Below are positions 46,728 to 60,496 of a DNA stretch of 64,000 nt, in pieces. Under the pieces are notes generated by a model that was not told where the DNA came from, searched no databases, and saw only the letters and a program-made list of their open reading frames with translations. A program made the translations under genes and the position numbers. Every line of letters starts with the position of its first letter. Within the stretch, counting starts at the first letter, position 1. The DNA is from Owenia fusiformis (Eukaryota > Annelida > Polychaeta > Sabellida > Oweniidae), in contig CAIIXF020000011.1 in NCBI GenBank assembly GCA_903813345.2, positions 32,666,166 through 32,730,165 on the forward strand, written 5' to 3'.

Positions 46728-46842
46728 AGGTTCAAGATATCGGGATTATCCGGAGGCCAATATAATGTATCTGCCCGAGGGCCCTAGGTCCCGAGGATAG
46801 ATATATCATATTGGCCAAGGGATAATCCTAATATCATGAACC
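46728..46842. repeat. Foldback palindrome
   Basis: Arms GGTTCAAGATATCGGGATTA and GGCCAATAT with complement on the right; loop CCCGAGGGCCCTAGGTCCCG. The arms extend weakly outwards (CCTATA). Confidence 0.8.
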
Positions 46843-47099
46843 GACTATAGGATCTGTTTATCCCATACCAATCTTGGTCATCTCGCAGTTCAGAAAGTTC
46901 AATCAACCGTGGATATATTTTAGATATTTACGTCCAGCTTGGACATGGCCGCGTTTTCCTGTTCTTTCAGTATAGTATTTTACTCATCAACATTTATTTT
47001 CTCGAATTTTTGATCATTAACAGGTTGCTTCTTCCCTTCCCATCGAACAGATCGCGATTGTCTGCGTTTTTCTCATCATGCGAACATTACAAAAATGAA

Positions 47100-50000
47100 C
47101 CAATATGCGAACGGCGATCACGACGTAGAGGGCAGATATACTATATCTGCCCGCTCGGGGAGGGACGTAAAGCTATATCTGCCTGCTGATGAAAATATAA
47201 GTTTTTACAAACCTGCTTTATGTACCTGTAACACGTCCAAGTATGAGATGAAGACATATAATGACCTTGGGAAAAGAGAATATCTCCCTACAATCAACAA
47301 AAATATTTGCATTTCATGTTTGCTGTAGTCTTGCTCTAGCAACTTGGTAGAGTAGATAGTCCAGGGTCTTGAAGCAATACTAGTTTGCTGCAAATCAATC
47401 CAATTCGCAATATACTTTTATCAATGGCCGTTAGATGAACTAATGTGAATAATGGTTATTGGTTGAAAGGCACGTAAAATCTATTTGGCGTTATAGTGGT
47501 TGGTTGATAAAGGCACATCTAAGTACGATACAGTACGACTGCCACTTTTAACCACTTACTATTGAAAATGAAATTAATTGTTTGAACATGTTATTCAATA
47601 GAGACATGATAAATAATTAAAAGCATGAATCATAGTAACGATCAAAAAGTGGAAACCATGAATGAAGATGCGACAAACTGACAACATTGATTAGTTGAAA
47701 ACTACAATCATGTAATTGGAAATGCTAGAATTGAAAATTGAGTAATCAATTGATCGCTTTTCAACAGGAAATTTTTCATACTATCTGTCTTCCATTTGTG
47801 TATCATTCATCATCTCGTACTGAAGGGTCATATATTTTGGAAATCAATCAAAGATATCCTAGTGATCAAGTTGCTTAAAAGTATCCCAATATAGTTTTCT
47901 TTGCCTCTCGATATTTTTCAAAGAGTCAAAATATTCATCGATATTAGTTAATTGAAATTTAAATTACATTTAATAAAAATGAATTTTTTGATGGTGCTCT
48001 ATTGTAAGCACGCCCAGTTATTATCGCGTTCTGCGATGGGAGCCGAGTGGACGAAGATGGACTTGTCTTACAGTTTGCCTCTTTAAACTTTTGAGCGTTT
48101 CGTATTCATTGTTTTATTCATCAAACACTTTAATTGTCATATTTTACCATTTTCACGATTTTGATTTCGCCTCCATTAATTTAAAAGCATGTAATAGAAA
48201 CTACCTGCCCCGGGCCCAAAGGGAGCAAATGTCACGTAACATTAACCAGGGGTACATTATCTAAACTGGATATCTAAGTACTCTATAGGATAAGGTTTAA
48301 GTTGTACTTGAATGAAATTGCAATAATGTTTTTGTAATTGAAATAATAGTTGGCCAAGGGGGTCCTGGGGGATCAAGATAATGTAAATTTTTCTATAGCT
48401 CCAACAGGGATCGATCAATACAGGAAAACTTTACGTATCGTTCTAACCCGGGCATTCTAATGGCTCTCCGGGCGCTCCCTACTTAGCAAGGCACTGAGGC
48501 CCTCTTCCCCACTCTGATTAACAAAAAGTGAAAAAGTTGTATCCTGTGTGAATACATTGCCTAACATAGTGTGTGTAATTACAATAGTTTCATCTTTATT
48601 TGACAATACTAATATGTGTAAACGTGAGCAAAACGAAGACATCGTCGAGATAAAGTACATTCTATGGACATTTAATATCAAACCATGTACCATGGCCAGT
48701 GCATCTGGTTCATCTTACTCGTCAGTGAAGAATATTGAATTATACAATACGACGCTAAATGGTTCCATGCAGCCATAGATCGCCGCCTTCATTCCACAAG
48801 GGAATTGGTATAATTTCATTCACTGCACGATGTTTAATGTCATTGTCTATATTTCTGTTCAATGTATCTTGATGGATTGTTGTATTGTCGGTCATCCACC
48901 CCAATTACTAGTAGGCCCTAGCTCTGGGCCTTGGGGTATTGCTCATGTGGTGAGTGTTGCGTGTCCAATCATCCTTGCATAGTCCATAGATAATACTTTA
49001 TTAATCTAATGGTATATTTTTCATTATTAAGATAACATCAACATAACAGAAAAACATCATTGAAGGGGTTTATTCCTCAAGGTGTGTAAAAATAGCATAA
49101 ATACAAAAATTGTTTTCTCCACTAATCACTGATCAATGCTCTAATTGTTCTCAAGTTTCAGAAACCATGTGAAAATCTCATAAAAGTCTAATATCTTGAA
49201 AATTCCTCGAAGGAGACCTATGAAACAAACCCTAACTGGTACAATCCAAATGCCGTTATCCGTCAAAAGAGGCCCAAAATGCTGACTACCTTAAAAGAGA
49301 CACATGGATCTGCTTTCGAATCGACAAAATTGTATAAACCTATATCAGCAGGTGAGAACATTGACTTAGTAAAAGTTTCCAGTCTTTCCATCTCATTCAC
49401 ATTCAGAAAAATTGAATTGACTCCAATCCCATGGTATCATTTCTTTGGCAATATCTTAATCAAGACAATTACGCTTCAAGAATCGTAATTCAACATGATA
49501 TATTTTAGAAAAATACCCCAGAGTAATAATAGAGATAAAGCTGATTCTGGACACTCGTTGGAAGTACCTGATGACACTAGAGAGTTGATGCAAGATTACC
49601 TTATTTGGTATTCGCTATATACACTGTTCATTCATGCCGACACCAATACTCAAGTGATATTACGAAGATAGATGAAAACATTGCAATAGGCTTCAACAAT
49701 AAATCAATCAGTAAAAATGTGATTCTAGAGTTTTCGAGCTTGTTTCTTCATGGATAGATAACAAAATCAGTATAGAGAATAATATGTTGCAGATGTCTTG
49801 TTGATGCTGCATTCTAGTATCTATTCAACTATCGATTTATCTTTATTGCAACAGGTCCGAAATTGGCACTCTAAAACTGAAGGATAACGATTCAGACTTA
49901 CATTGGAATTAGTCATTCACCACCCCGAGTGCATTGAAGGTTAGAGTCGACCGCATTCGGATGAAGATCTTCTATAGAAAGATCAATCAAGCAAATGGAT

Positions 50001-50115
50001 TGGAAATATTACATCTATACCTTATATGAATGTTGACCTGTAAAATTTCAAATCAAAATTGATGCATATTGTACAAAGAGAATACCAATGGTTTTACTAA
50101 AATTCAAATTATATA
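47100..50115. other. Unassigned stretch
   Basis: Only a small perfect palindrome (GGGCAGATATACTATATCTG at 47131) stands out. Small frames near 48.5 and 49.3 kb have no recognisable features. Confidence 0.4.
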
Positions 50116-50321
50116 GAGGGTGTCCCAAAAATGTATTAATATGAATATGGAATAACTCTGTTGGTGATGATGGATACAATTTAATAATCATAAAGATCTC
50201 AAGTCTTCACCAAGTAACTATATTTACTTTTAGAAATGCTTGTTTTAGTACCATGGCCCATTTTCCATTCATGTTTGGCTTTTTCGATTTTCACTCTGGT
50301 ACAATTTTTGGACACCCGGTG
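50116..50321. mobile_element. 206-bp mariner-like MITE
   Basis: Ends GAGGGTGTCCCAAAAATGTA and the complement of CACCGGGTGTCCAAAAATTG, each next to TA. No coding sequence. Confidence 0.7.
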
Positions 50322-50329
50322 TAAAAGGG

Positions 50330-53100
50330 TAGGAGGTCCTATTAATTTATGGTCCTACTCTCCATTATGGTGACCTCTTTGTGCTCTTTCCTTATTATAT
50401 TATACACAATCAGGGCCAGTAAGAGCCTTTAAAAAGGGGGACCATAATCCCTGGGGGACCATAATTGTGCATTTCATGTGCTTGTGGATTAGCTAAACAG
50501 TCCATATCGTAACTATACTGATGACCGTGACTACATTCACAATGTGTGGACATATTAGGAATGTTATACAAAACAGCATAGACGAACTGGAAGTCTATTT
50601 GAAAATTTCCCATGACATCATTTATCATTAAGGATATAAATATAGTACAATATGATTCCATTTTTCTAGTGATCTCAATGCCTATACATAGATGACAGGA
50701 TGACGTCGCTTTAAATGTAATTAAGCCACAAATCATACGTTTTCTCTCACATTGACGTGTAACTGTAATTGAAAACGTTTGCTTCTGATATATTTAGCCT
50801 TAGAGCAATCTTCCCCAATGAAATCATAATTTTCAAATCATCTTCATCGTCAACATTAAAGGGGGCATTAAAGTTGAACGTCGAAACCGAGTGAAGTGAG
50901 CTTGAAATGTTGCATATAGGTCAAGGTTGCTGACATTTTTGCAGCAGAAAAACGAACGCTCTTCTTGTTACAGTTTCGCAATATTGCTCCATGTGCGTCC
51001 CAATATGCTTATTGTAATTAACTAATAAGTAGCTTAGCGCATTTGCCACATAAGAGCATTCTGTCAACATACGTGAAACCTAACCAAATTTTTGGACATA
51101 AATTTGTCCAATGGCAAAATTGTTTTTGGACAAAATGAATTATATCCAATCACTTTTTTGTGCGCCTTAATCAAGATCAGTGTTCGTTCAATTGCAATTT
51201 CCGTTCTTATAGCAAGATTTGCTTCTATATTCTGTGTAACAGATAGCTTCACAGGAGACGTTACCATTCCCATAGTTGACAGACCAATATGTTTCTCAAA
51301 CACCATGGGAGTAATAAAGCCAACCTGATTAATACACTGACTAAGTATACATGTGTTATACTAGATTTCTTGTCAAACATCCATTATGGGCTACTATCTT
51401 TGAAACTATCGATCATATAATAAATTGCTGCCAAAGACGTTACCAATTTCAAAGGGATTGTCAATCACACGCCACTATCAATGATATTAGCCGAAAGGAT
51501 ATTGCTCATCATCTAAAAAGAAATTCATCAAACAATTTCATCTGTTTCATTGATAATATTTGACAGTATAATTTATTGTATTTGAGAAGCATCTTGACGT
51601 TTATGCCGTATGGTTAATCTAGAAAATGGATATTAAAGTACCATTGCCAGAAGGGGAAAGACCAAAAAGTATTATAGACACAGTACCGAATTAAAGGAAA
51701 CAACCCTTAACATCCCAAAATGATCTAATCGGTGTAAAAAGTATGAATCGCCCCATTCCTACCAGAATATAGTGGACTATATTCTAGTGGACCCAGTCAT
51801 CATTATACATTTAGTAGCCTGTCAAATAGTTATAATTCGCTCCTTTAAAAGACAGTTTCATTTACATATACGAATAATGCATAGGCCCTGTCGTCAAGGA
51901 ACAAATTGGGTGAGGTATGTTCCTTCATGGTAACATTTTAATAAAAGGTTTGTTTTCACATACTGTATGCTTTACGCAAAAAACTATTGTGAAAGGTTGT
52001 ATCAGTACACTCATTAACTCTATCTATATTCCCACCAATTCCATGACTTGTAGAGTTTTTGTTCTGGTCTGTTTAAGTGGTGTATACTCTTAAAGGTTGG
52101 TTCCAGACGGATTCTATTAATCACCTATTGATAACAACTCATCTCGTAAGTAAACAGTATAATCCTAAGCCGGGGATAATACGGGGAAGTATCCCGTGGT
52201 GTCAATCCAAAATATCCAAAACATAGAAGCGTTTGCTTAGCTAATTTAACAGTGGATTTAAATATGATATTCGTGAATTAGATAATGCCATACTAAGCTG
52301 TGGTTCAAGTCACTTACAATATTATGTTCTGAAACATGAATAATTGAATTATGGATATCTTCCCATATTAGGTAAACCACACCAAGGGGCATCTTTACGA
52401 ATTCCAGAAAAAGGTATCACGTCAAACCGAATTCGACAAGATGACGTATGGATTTAAGTATTTAGCTCAAATATTGCAATTATACATCTACATGCATTTT
52501 TACTGAATTTTGCATCAGGAATGTGGTCTAATTAAAGTCACATACTCCCTCCAAATGTTTGGCAACCAAACCCCAAATGGAACATCGTTAACTCCCAGCA
52601 GATGGAACTTTGTACATCGAACAGGATGCAATTAAACCACGTTCTAAGCCTTTTTAGAGATTCAGCAATTTGTCATGAACTGTTTATCTATTCTTTAGTG
52701 AGGTACAAAATTTAAATTTAAATAGGCTTAAAACGTTATCCAATTGGGTCAGGGATTGTCAAACCTTTGAGGAATATTTGAGAGAACACTTTAGAATGTT
52801 GATTCACATTATCAATGAAAATTCATGAATTCCAAGCCGTGAGTTTCTCTCAAACTATTCAGGTCAAAGAGCAGCGAGCACTTAGAACTATCGTCGTATC
52901 AGTAATTAACTGCCGTTCCTGTGATAAAACACAACCTCTCTTTTACACACAGTTGCAAAAATAATGTAATTTAGCCAATAAACCATGCTGTTTGTTTTTG
53001 TGCGTTTTCAGTATGGCGAAAATATGATTGGAATTTTTGGTCTTCCGTCTGAGTCAGAATTCACAGAGGGTATGGGTCTAGAAATGTTAGTATGGTCGTT
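50330..53100. other. Unassigned stretch
   Basis: AT-rich, with a short inverted repeat around 51767 (GAATATAGTGGACTATATTC). No gene recognised. Confidence 0.4.
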
Positions 53101-53109
53101 TTAGTTTCC

Positions 53110-55320
53110 GGTTGATTTCACACTCATTACATGATTTTAAACAATCATAGGGCATGATTTCTGTTTGATCGCACACCCATTACATTTTTTTTAAATCATT
53201 TTATTTAGCCTAGGGTTTACAGTTTACACTATTACATCCCCTAGGGGTCTACATATAAAATTTTGAGATGTCATGCAATAGGTTAGACAGTTTTGTATGG
53301 TTATAAGAATCTCTGAGTGTCTCAGTTCAACCTTCATACAGCACAGTTTCTGTATGATCGCACACCCATTACATTGTGTTCAACCTTCATACAGCACGGT
53401 TTCTATTTGATCGCACACCCATTACATTGTGTTCAACCTTCATACAGCACGATTTCTGTTTGATCGCACACCCATTACATTGTGTTCAACCTTCATACAG
53501 CACGGTTTCTATTTGATCGCACATCCATTACATTGTGTTCAACCTTCATACAGCACGGTTTCTATTTGATCGCACATCCATTACATTGTGTTCAACCTTC
53601 ATACAGCACGGTTTCTGTTTGATCGCACATCCATTACATAGTGTTCAACCTTCATACAGCACGGTTTCTGTTTGATCACACACCCATTACATTGTCTTCA
53701 ACCTTCATACAGCACGGTTTCTGTTTGATCGCACACCCATTACATTGTGTTCAACCTTCATACAGCACGGTTTCTGTTTGATCGCACACCCATTACATTG
53801 TGTTCAACCTTCATACAGCACGGTTTCTATTTGATCGCACACCCATTACATTGTGTTCAACCTTCATACAGCACGATTTCTGTTTGATCGCACACCCATT
53901 ACATTGTGTTCAACCTTCATACAGCACAGTTTCTGTATGATCGCACACCCATTACATTGTGTTCAACCTTCATACAGCACGGTTTCTATTTGATCGCACA
54001 CCCATTACATTGTGTTCAACCTTCATACAGCACGATTTCTGTTTGATCGCACACCCATTACATTGTGTTCAACCTTCATACAGCACGGTTTCTATTTGAT
54101 CGCACATCCATTACATTGTGTTCAACCTTCATACAGCACGGTTTCTATTTGATCGCACATCCATTACATTGTGTTCAACCTTCATACAGCACGGTTTCTG
54201 TTTGATCGCACATCCATTACATAGTGTTCAACCTTCATACAGCACGGTTTCTGTTTGATCACACACCCATTACATTGTCTTCAACCTTCATACAGCACGG
54301 TTTCTGTTTGATCGCACACCCATTACATTGTGTTCAACCTTCATACAGCACGGTTTCTGTTTGATCACACACCCATTACATTGTCTTCAACCTTCATACA
54401 GCACGGTTTCTGTTTGATCACACACCCATTACATTGTGTTCAACCTTCATACAGCACGGTTTCTGTTTGATCGCACATCCATTACATTGTGTTCAACCTT
54501 CATACAGCACGGTTTCTGTTTGATCGTTCACCCATTACATTGTGTTCAACCTTCATACAGCACGGTTTCTGGTTGATCACACACCCATTACATTGTGTTC
54601 AACCTTCATACAGCACGGTTTCTGTTTGATCGCACATCCATTACATTGTGTTCAACCTTCATACAGCACGGTTTCTGTTTGATCGTTCACCCATTACATT
54701 GTGTTCAACCTTCATACAGCACGGTTTCTGTTTGATCGTTCACCCATTACATTGTGTTCAACCTTCATACAGCACGGTTTCTGTTTGATCACACACCCAT
54801 TACATTGTGTTCAACCTTCATACAGCACGGTTTCTGTTTGATCGTTCACCCATTACATTGTGTTCAACCTTCATACAGCACGGTTTCTGGTTGATCGTAC
54901 ACCCATTACATTGTGTTCAACCTTCATACAGCACGGTTTCTGTTTGATCACACACCCATTACATTGTGTTAAATCTTCAAATAGAACGGCTTCTCAGTTT
55001 GATTGCACAATCATTACATTGTGTTAAACCTCAATAGAGCCTTGTTTCCATTTGATTGCACAACCATTACAATTGTATTGTGTTAAACATATAGCACGAT
55101 TAATTTTGTTTCTTTTCACACCTATTAAGTTGTGTTAAACCTTCACATCGCATGGTTTCTGTTTGATTGTACACCCTCTACATTGTGTTAAACCTTAATA
55201 CAGCGTGGTTTCTGGTTGATTGCTTCCCCATATCATTGTGCTAAATCATCAAAGGACAAAGTTTCTGGTTGATTGCACACCCATTTAATTGTGTTAAACA
55301 ATCACAGAGCATGGTTACTT
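53110..55320. repeat. 53-bp satellite array with higher-order structure
   Basis: Unit contains TTCAACCTTCATACAGCACG, GTTTCTGTTTGATCGCACA and CCCATTACATTGTG. About 31 well-conserved units span roughly 53320-54970; both edges decay gradually. Variants (CACATCC, CGTTCACCC, ATTGTCT, CTATTTG) recur in the same order after 583 bp (11 units). Confidence 0.95.
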
Positions 55321-55797
55321 TGACATTATTTTTTGTAAAGAAACTAATAGAGCTTCTTTTAGAATTTTAATCGGATATGGGTGTCGGGGTATTGTGACAT
55401 CACATAAACATCACGGATGTTGCTCTAAGCAGGCTTTAAATCAGAATTAGCACTATCGATGCAAATAATCAGATTACAGGATTATACGGAAGATTAGCGT
55501 CTAACATTGCTACATTTCACCCAAATATCGTACCATCAAATATGCAAACGATCTGCTATTCGATACAACAAAATGGATTACAGATATGTCAGCTAACAGA
55601 ATGGGGATTCGGATGCTAAAATACGAAAGTCTTCCTCTGACAAAAGATAATCATTATACATGTACAGTATACTGGTATACTATCTGATTATCACATCCTG
55701 ATGGGAATGGAATCTTATATTTCAACCGATCTTACTTCCATATTTGGGCATCTTGACTTTTCGATCCACGGCATTTGATCTTTCAAAAATGGCAATG

Positions 55798-55858
55798 AAT
55801 GACCTGGGACGCGACTCCCGACACGACTAAGGAGTAATCGTGTCGCGTCCGAGTCCTG
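55798..55858. repeat. GC-rich hairpin
   Basis: GGGACGCGACTCCCGACACGACT pairs with ATCGTGTCGCGTCC across a short loop in otherwise AT-rich DNA. Confidence 0.6.
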
Positions 55859-55951
55859 AGACAAAAATAGCCGATATATTTGGAGCATTTTAAAACGTGT
55901 TTTTACTTAGAACATAAAGCTAAAAAGTGCGACACCACTAAGCCTGAGACC

Positions 55952-56261
55952 CAGGGGCGGATCTAGGAACCAACAAGGGGGGGGGGGGGGGGGGGTGCTC
56001 AAATTTCAGGTCAGAGAAAAAAACGTCCGCGCTTGCGCTAAAAATTTTTTTGGGCCCCTAAAATCCAAAAGTGGGCCCAAACTTTGAAATTTTGAGGCCC
56101 ATTTTCTTCAAAATTTGGCCTGAAATTAAAAAATAAGGCCTTAGAAGGCCCAGTAATGACCAAAAAGGCCTACTTTTTGGAGCCCAATTTTTTTTTCTGG
56201 GCCCACCCAAGGGGGGGGGGGGCGGGCCCCCGCCCCCCCCCCCTCCCCTAATCCGCCAGTG
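55952..56261. mobile_element. CAGGGGCGGAT-type inverted-repeat element
   Basis: Left end CAGGGGCGGATCTAGG, right end the complement of CACTGGCGGATTAGGGG; poly-G/poly-C tracts just inside. AGACC (or TGAGACC, depending on where the ends are drawn) is repeated on both sides. Similar termini are usual in hAT-type MITEs; a 5-bp reading would place it elsewhere. Confidence 0.7.
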
Positions 56262-56459
56262 AGACCTATTGTGTATGGTTGTTCTCCCGTCTCAGTATTT
56301 AAACTGTTTAAAAGAATACTCTACGGGCTAGCTTGGGTAGTAGATAATGATGATATGGAAATGGCAAAGATTTGATGCAATACTTAAATTGTTGATGTTG
56401 GCGCAGTTTAGCAAATGGGTTTCCATTAGTGCTATACCTATGTGTTCTACGTAACACCT

Positions 56460-57003
56460 ATAAACAATAATAATTATTCTATGTTATGATGAAACCACTC
56501 GTGGTGTCGGACGCATTGTTTATTCAACCCGTTCAACAGCCTCTTCTGCTGCTAGCGTACTTAATAAAACACCCAAAAAGGATTTCTTAAGATTTCTTTG
56601 TGAAACTGACTTTGAACATGACATTTTAAAGAACACTGAACAAGTTCAAGAATACCAGCCAAAAGCGAAAGTTAAAATCAACATTGGAACTTGTTTTAGC
56701 CTCACCAAAAATGCCTACAGTTTTCACACCTCTTCATCTCATTTGTTTTCATTATAAGAATGGATAATTTATCAAATCAACTAAAAGCTTGGTGCACTTG
56801 TCATACATTAAGACCCTCCGACCTTCCAAATGAACACCCGCTTCTTGTTCGCCATGGTGACATTTGAATTGAATTTGAGCTATACATCAGGACACACAAC
56901 TCCAACATCGACAGAGACAAAGGAGACCATGAGTTTAACCCACTTTGTATTTACTGGATTAACACTGATCTGAATCAACTACTCGGTACTACAATGGGAC
57001 AAT
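56460..57003 (+). pseudogene. Possible decayed coding stretch, function unknown
   Basis: An open frame without ATG runs to a stop at 56755 (segments GVGRIVYSTRSTASSAASVL and KKDFLRFLCETDFEHDILKN). A second frame from ATG 56760 to stop 57003 is broken by one TGA at 56865 (segments HPLLVRHGDI and DHEFNPLCIYWINTDLNQLL). Residue composition looks protein-like and less AT-driven than the surroundings. I do not recognise the family; it may be a relic of a retrogene or transposon. Confidence 0.3.
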
Positions 57004-57009
57004 AAATGC

Positions 57010-60000
57010 TTATTGTTCTGACTATTTTTTATTAATTAATTCTATTATTTGATTTAATAGTATAAGCTTAATAATGCGTATCAATATACAAGTTATGAAC
57101 GACTTTAATGTAGTATATCCAGTATTATTCAATTTTTCATTTGTGTCAAATAACTAGTTTTTACGATACTGATATTGCACGTAGACTTTGCAACAGTGGC
57201 TATAAATAACCTGAATTCTACAGAAATACATCGTTACGAATATGATCTGAATGTCATATCTGAAAGAACACCTAATGATACCATCTATCAATATGTGACA
57301 ACGAACACGATACAGAGACATTATGTAAGCGTTGGTATGGAACATTACGTAAATGACGTGAAGCTTCGATTTAGACTTAAAACAAGCCAATTTCCTCTCC
57401 GAGCACAATATTCTCGTAACTCTTGCTTCCATGAATAATTGATAGACGGACATAGCTGTAACATCATTTTTACGATCACTTATCTATTTCAATTCCCATA
57501 TCACTGCTGAGTAGAGAGCTCTCAAGAAAGAGGTCTGCATAGTCAGAAACAGAAATTCTTGTACTTTTACTTGTTACCTACATGTACATAGTACCCTGAT
57601 TCTGATAGTTTGATATAAAAGAGAGTTCCAGCTTGTATACATGTACCAGGCTCTTTGACTCCCATGGTATGTTCGGTACAGCAAGAGACAATGACTTTGA
57701 GAAAGTAAGTTTTTTTTAGATATTTCTCATAGAAATGGGTTTCTACAAGTGCTCAAATAAATATCAGATTAGTTTTGAAACTCAAGAATTTTAGTCTGAT
57801 ACCAATGAGGAATAAGCATCAAATGTCATTGGAAATGACAATTGCATTAGACTACGTTGATTTCAGAACGACAAAAAAATTATCAAATACCACAACTAAA
57901 CAAGTAATCTACGATATGTTAGGATTCTACATGCTTTCTTTCCTAATTAGACAAAATGGCTAGTTTTGCCCATGACATTGGACGATGATAATCCACTTAT
58001 GATCAAATGATACATTTTTGATTCACTTTCCTAAACAACTAAATTCTCACTTATCCGCCTTGTCTGACGTTTAAATACGATTAGTTCCTTCGTATACTGC
58101 ATGTAATGGTCCATGCAAAGTTAATGGCGACTAATCGAGTTAAAGCTAACCCCTTAATTGAAGTTATTAGATTGTCCTCTAGTTGTGAGTTCTTTTGCCC
58201 CGTGCCCTTTACAATAGGGAGTTTAAGCGTGCATATAAAATCGAAAGGCCAACCTATACGTATGACCAATCGCCCATACAAATGTATCGCTTAAATATTT
58301 TCCGTTCACGTTTAGGTTGTGAAAAACATTGACGTTATTGCACCAATTTACCAATACTAAAATCAAAGAAACAATAAATAAAAAGATAGCACACGGGCTT
58401 CCAATGATTCAATCGTATATGATAACAATGACCTAATCGAGCCTATAATGGATTTTGCAACCGATAATTTAATCGGAACTGTTCGAAGCGATTTCAATTA
58501 AGTAGTTTGCCTTTGGGAGTTTTTTCGGAAAATCAATAGAATGAATTGTTATCAGGCTAATAGTCTATAAACATAGAGCACATATAAATATTAATGCATT
58601 ACCTTTTATAGTGAATATCGACGTTTTGTTTAACTTTGTATTCATTTATATAGTGTACTTTATAAATTAGACATCACCTAGAGAATGGCGCGTTTTGATT
58701 TTTGAAATACTGTAAGTAGTTGGGATATGGTTGCTTCCGGCGCAAAATTATAAAGCAAAATAAATCGAATGACAAATGAAAGTAAACATACACATTTACT
58801 CCGTATTGCGAAAAAATAGATAAATGGGAAAAATGAAAGTTGGTTGATTGGCAAGTTAATGTTAAATCTAGCCTAGAATTGCTCGTTATTTATCATGTTT
58901 ATTGATACTGGTACGTCAACAAACATATCCCCGTCATATCAAAAGAGAATCAAAGCTGGTTCGTATTTCAATGTTGAAAAGTCAGGTATTTCTTTAGCTG
59001 TATCCAGTGGATTTAGCCACGGTGTTACTGTTTACCACATATCAAAAAGATAACACACTCGATGAGATTTCTACAGCATTTTCATCAGAAACACTCTTGC
59101 TGGTTCTGTATATCTGTTCCCTTTACAAATGTTTTGCAATTTCGATTACATTTTTTATAAAGATCAAACTTCGCGTTTTTATTCAACACGGAATTGTAGT
59201 TTACAATAATATAATTTTTCTACGTACCTAACTCTGGACTCTGAAGTTCTGCTAGTTACGATCCTCTATGGCTCTTCAATATAAATATATGTATATGATA
59301 GTTTTATCATTTTAATCCATTGGAGTAATAAGTATTCCTACTATAATCAACTGTTTCCATTTTTCATAAAATGCTATTGATAATTTCCATTCACGTTTCC
59401 CGTGTCAGAACTGGTATATTGAACTAATGGACCGCTTCACCGTCTATTGCATCTTACTGTGAAAAATTATCAACATTAGCCTATTCTACAGTCTCTTCAA
59501 TCTTCCACGGGTTGCGTCCAATCGTGTAGACCTCATCATCTCAGCTTTAGATATCTTATACGAAATCCTGAATTATGGAAATATTCCATGGACACGCTGA
59601 TGGCTCCCTGGGATACCGAAACGCATCCTCGGAATTAAGCTTTATGTGATCACGTGACTAGGGAGATAATTTCGCTCCCTGGAGAAACGTGTAATAAATA
59701 TTACCACGCTATCTGATCATGTTGCGAGCTGGTACCTGATATACACAATAGTAGGCTTAGTATTAAGTAAAAGTATACACAAAAACGATTATTGTTTCCT
59801 TGACTTTATGATTCATAATCTAGCAATCCGATGTATATTGAATTCATGGCGTATAGGGAGAAATATATCAGATAGTTATTGATGATTCTGACCAAAAACA
59901 AATATGGCCAATGTGTCAGGATATAATTTTGAACTTTGGATGAAGGGGAAATCTCAGTATAATCCGAATGGATGTGAATTGCATCTGACTCTTTGAATAT

Positions 60001-60030
60001 TTGAAAAAGACCTCAGAAAGTTGCAGCTAC
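57010..60030. other. Unassigned stretch
   Basis: Frames are open on both strands at 57154-57453 but show no family signature. No tRNA or element ends found. Confidence 0.4.
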
Positions 60031-60036
60031 ATGTAC

Positions 60037-60471
60037 TTTCATTCCGTTGGCACACAGTTTAAAACCAGTTTTGTAGAAGGCAGTGGCAACTTGTTTGGCG
60101 TGATAGCTAATGTTTTTGCAAACTCGTTCATAAGCAGTCTTTAATACGTTCTTAATCAGTTTAAACCCGTTTGCAATTAGTTCTACCTCGTTCTCTATAC
60201 GTACTCAGACAGAACGTACCTATTAGGATTGAAGTACGACGGTTACGTTCGTAGTACGTCCAGTTCGTCGTTAGTACGTTGTCACACGTTCTAATAGTAG
60301 AATGTGACGACCACGAGAACATTTGGAGCATGTTCTAAGTTCTAGAGGACCTACCCGTTCGAGGACGTTCGATGAAGTTTGTAAATAGACCCCAAACGTA
60401 CGTCCAGTTTGTTCGTACACAGTTGAAGCCTGTTTTCGAGAACGTACTTGAGAACTAGTTTGGTGTGATGG
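60037..60471 (-). mobile_element. Partial inverse copy of the 37153 element
   Basis: Matches 37158-37605 in reverse orientation, ending in AGAACTAGTTTGGTGTGATG. Words such as GGACCTACCCGTTCGAG and GTACGTCCAG are shared. Confidence 0.75.
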
Positions 60472-60496
60472 TACCGAATGCATGTAACGACGTTAA

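Noticed and set aside
53320-54970. Regular short repeats resembling a CRISPR array
   Set aside because: The repeats are contiguous 53-bp units without unique spacers, in an animal genome.
57154-57453. Open frames on both strands (99 and 87 codons)
   Set aside because: No family signature or splice context, and similar chance openings occur elsewhere in this AT-rich DNA.
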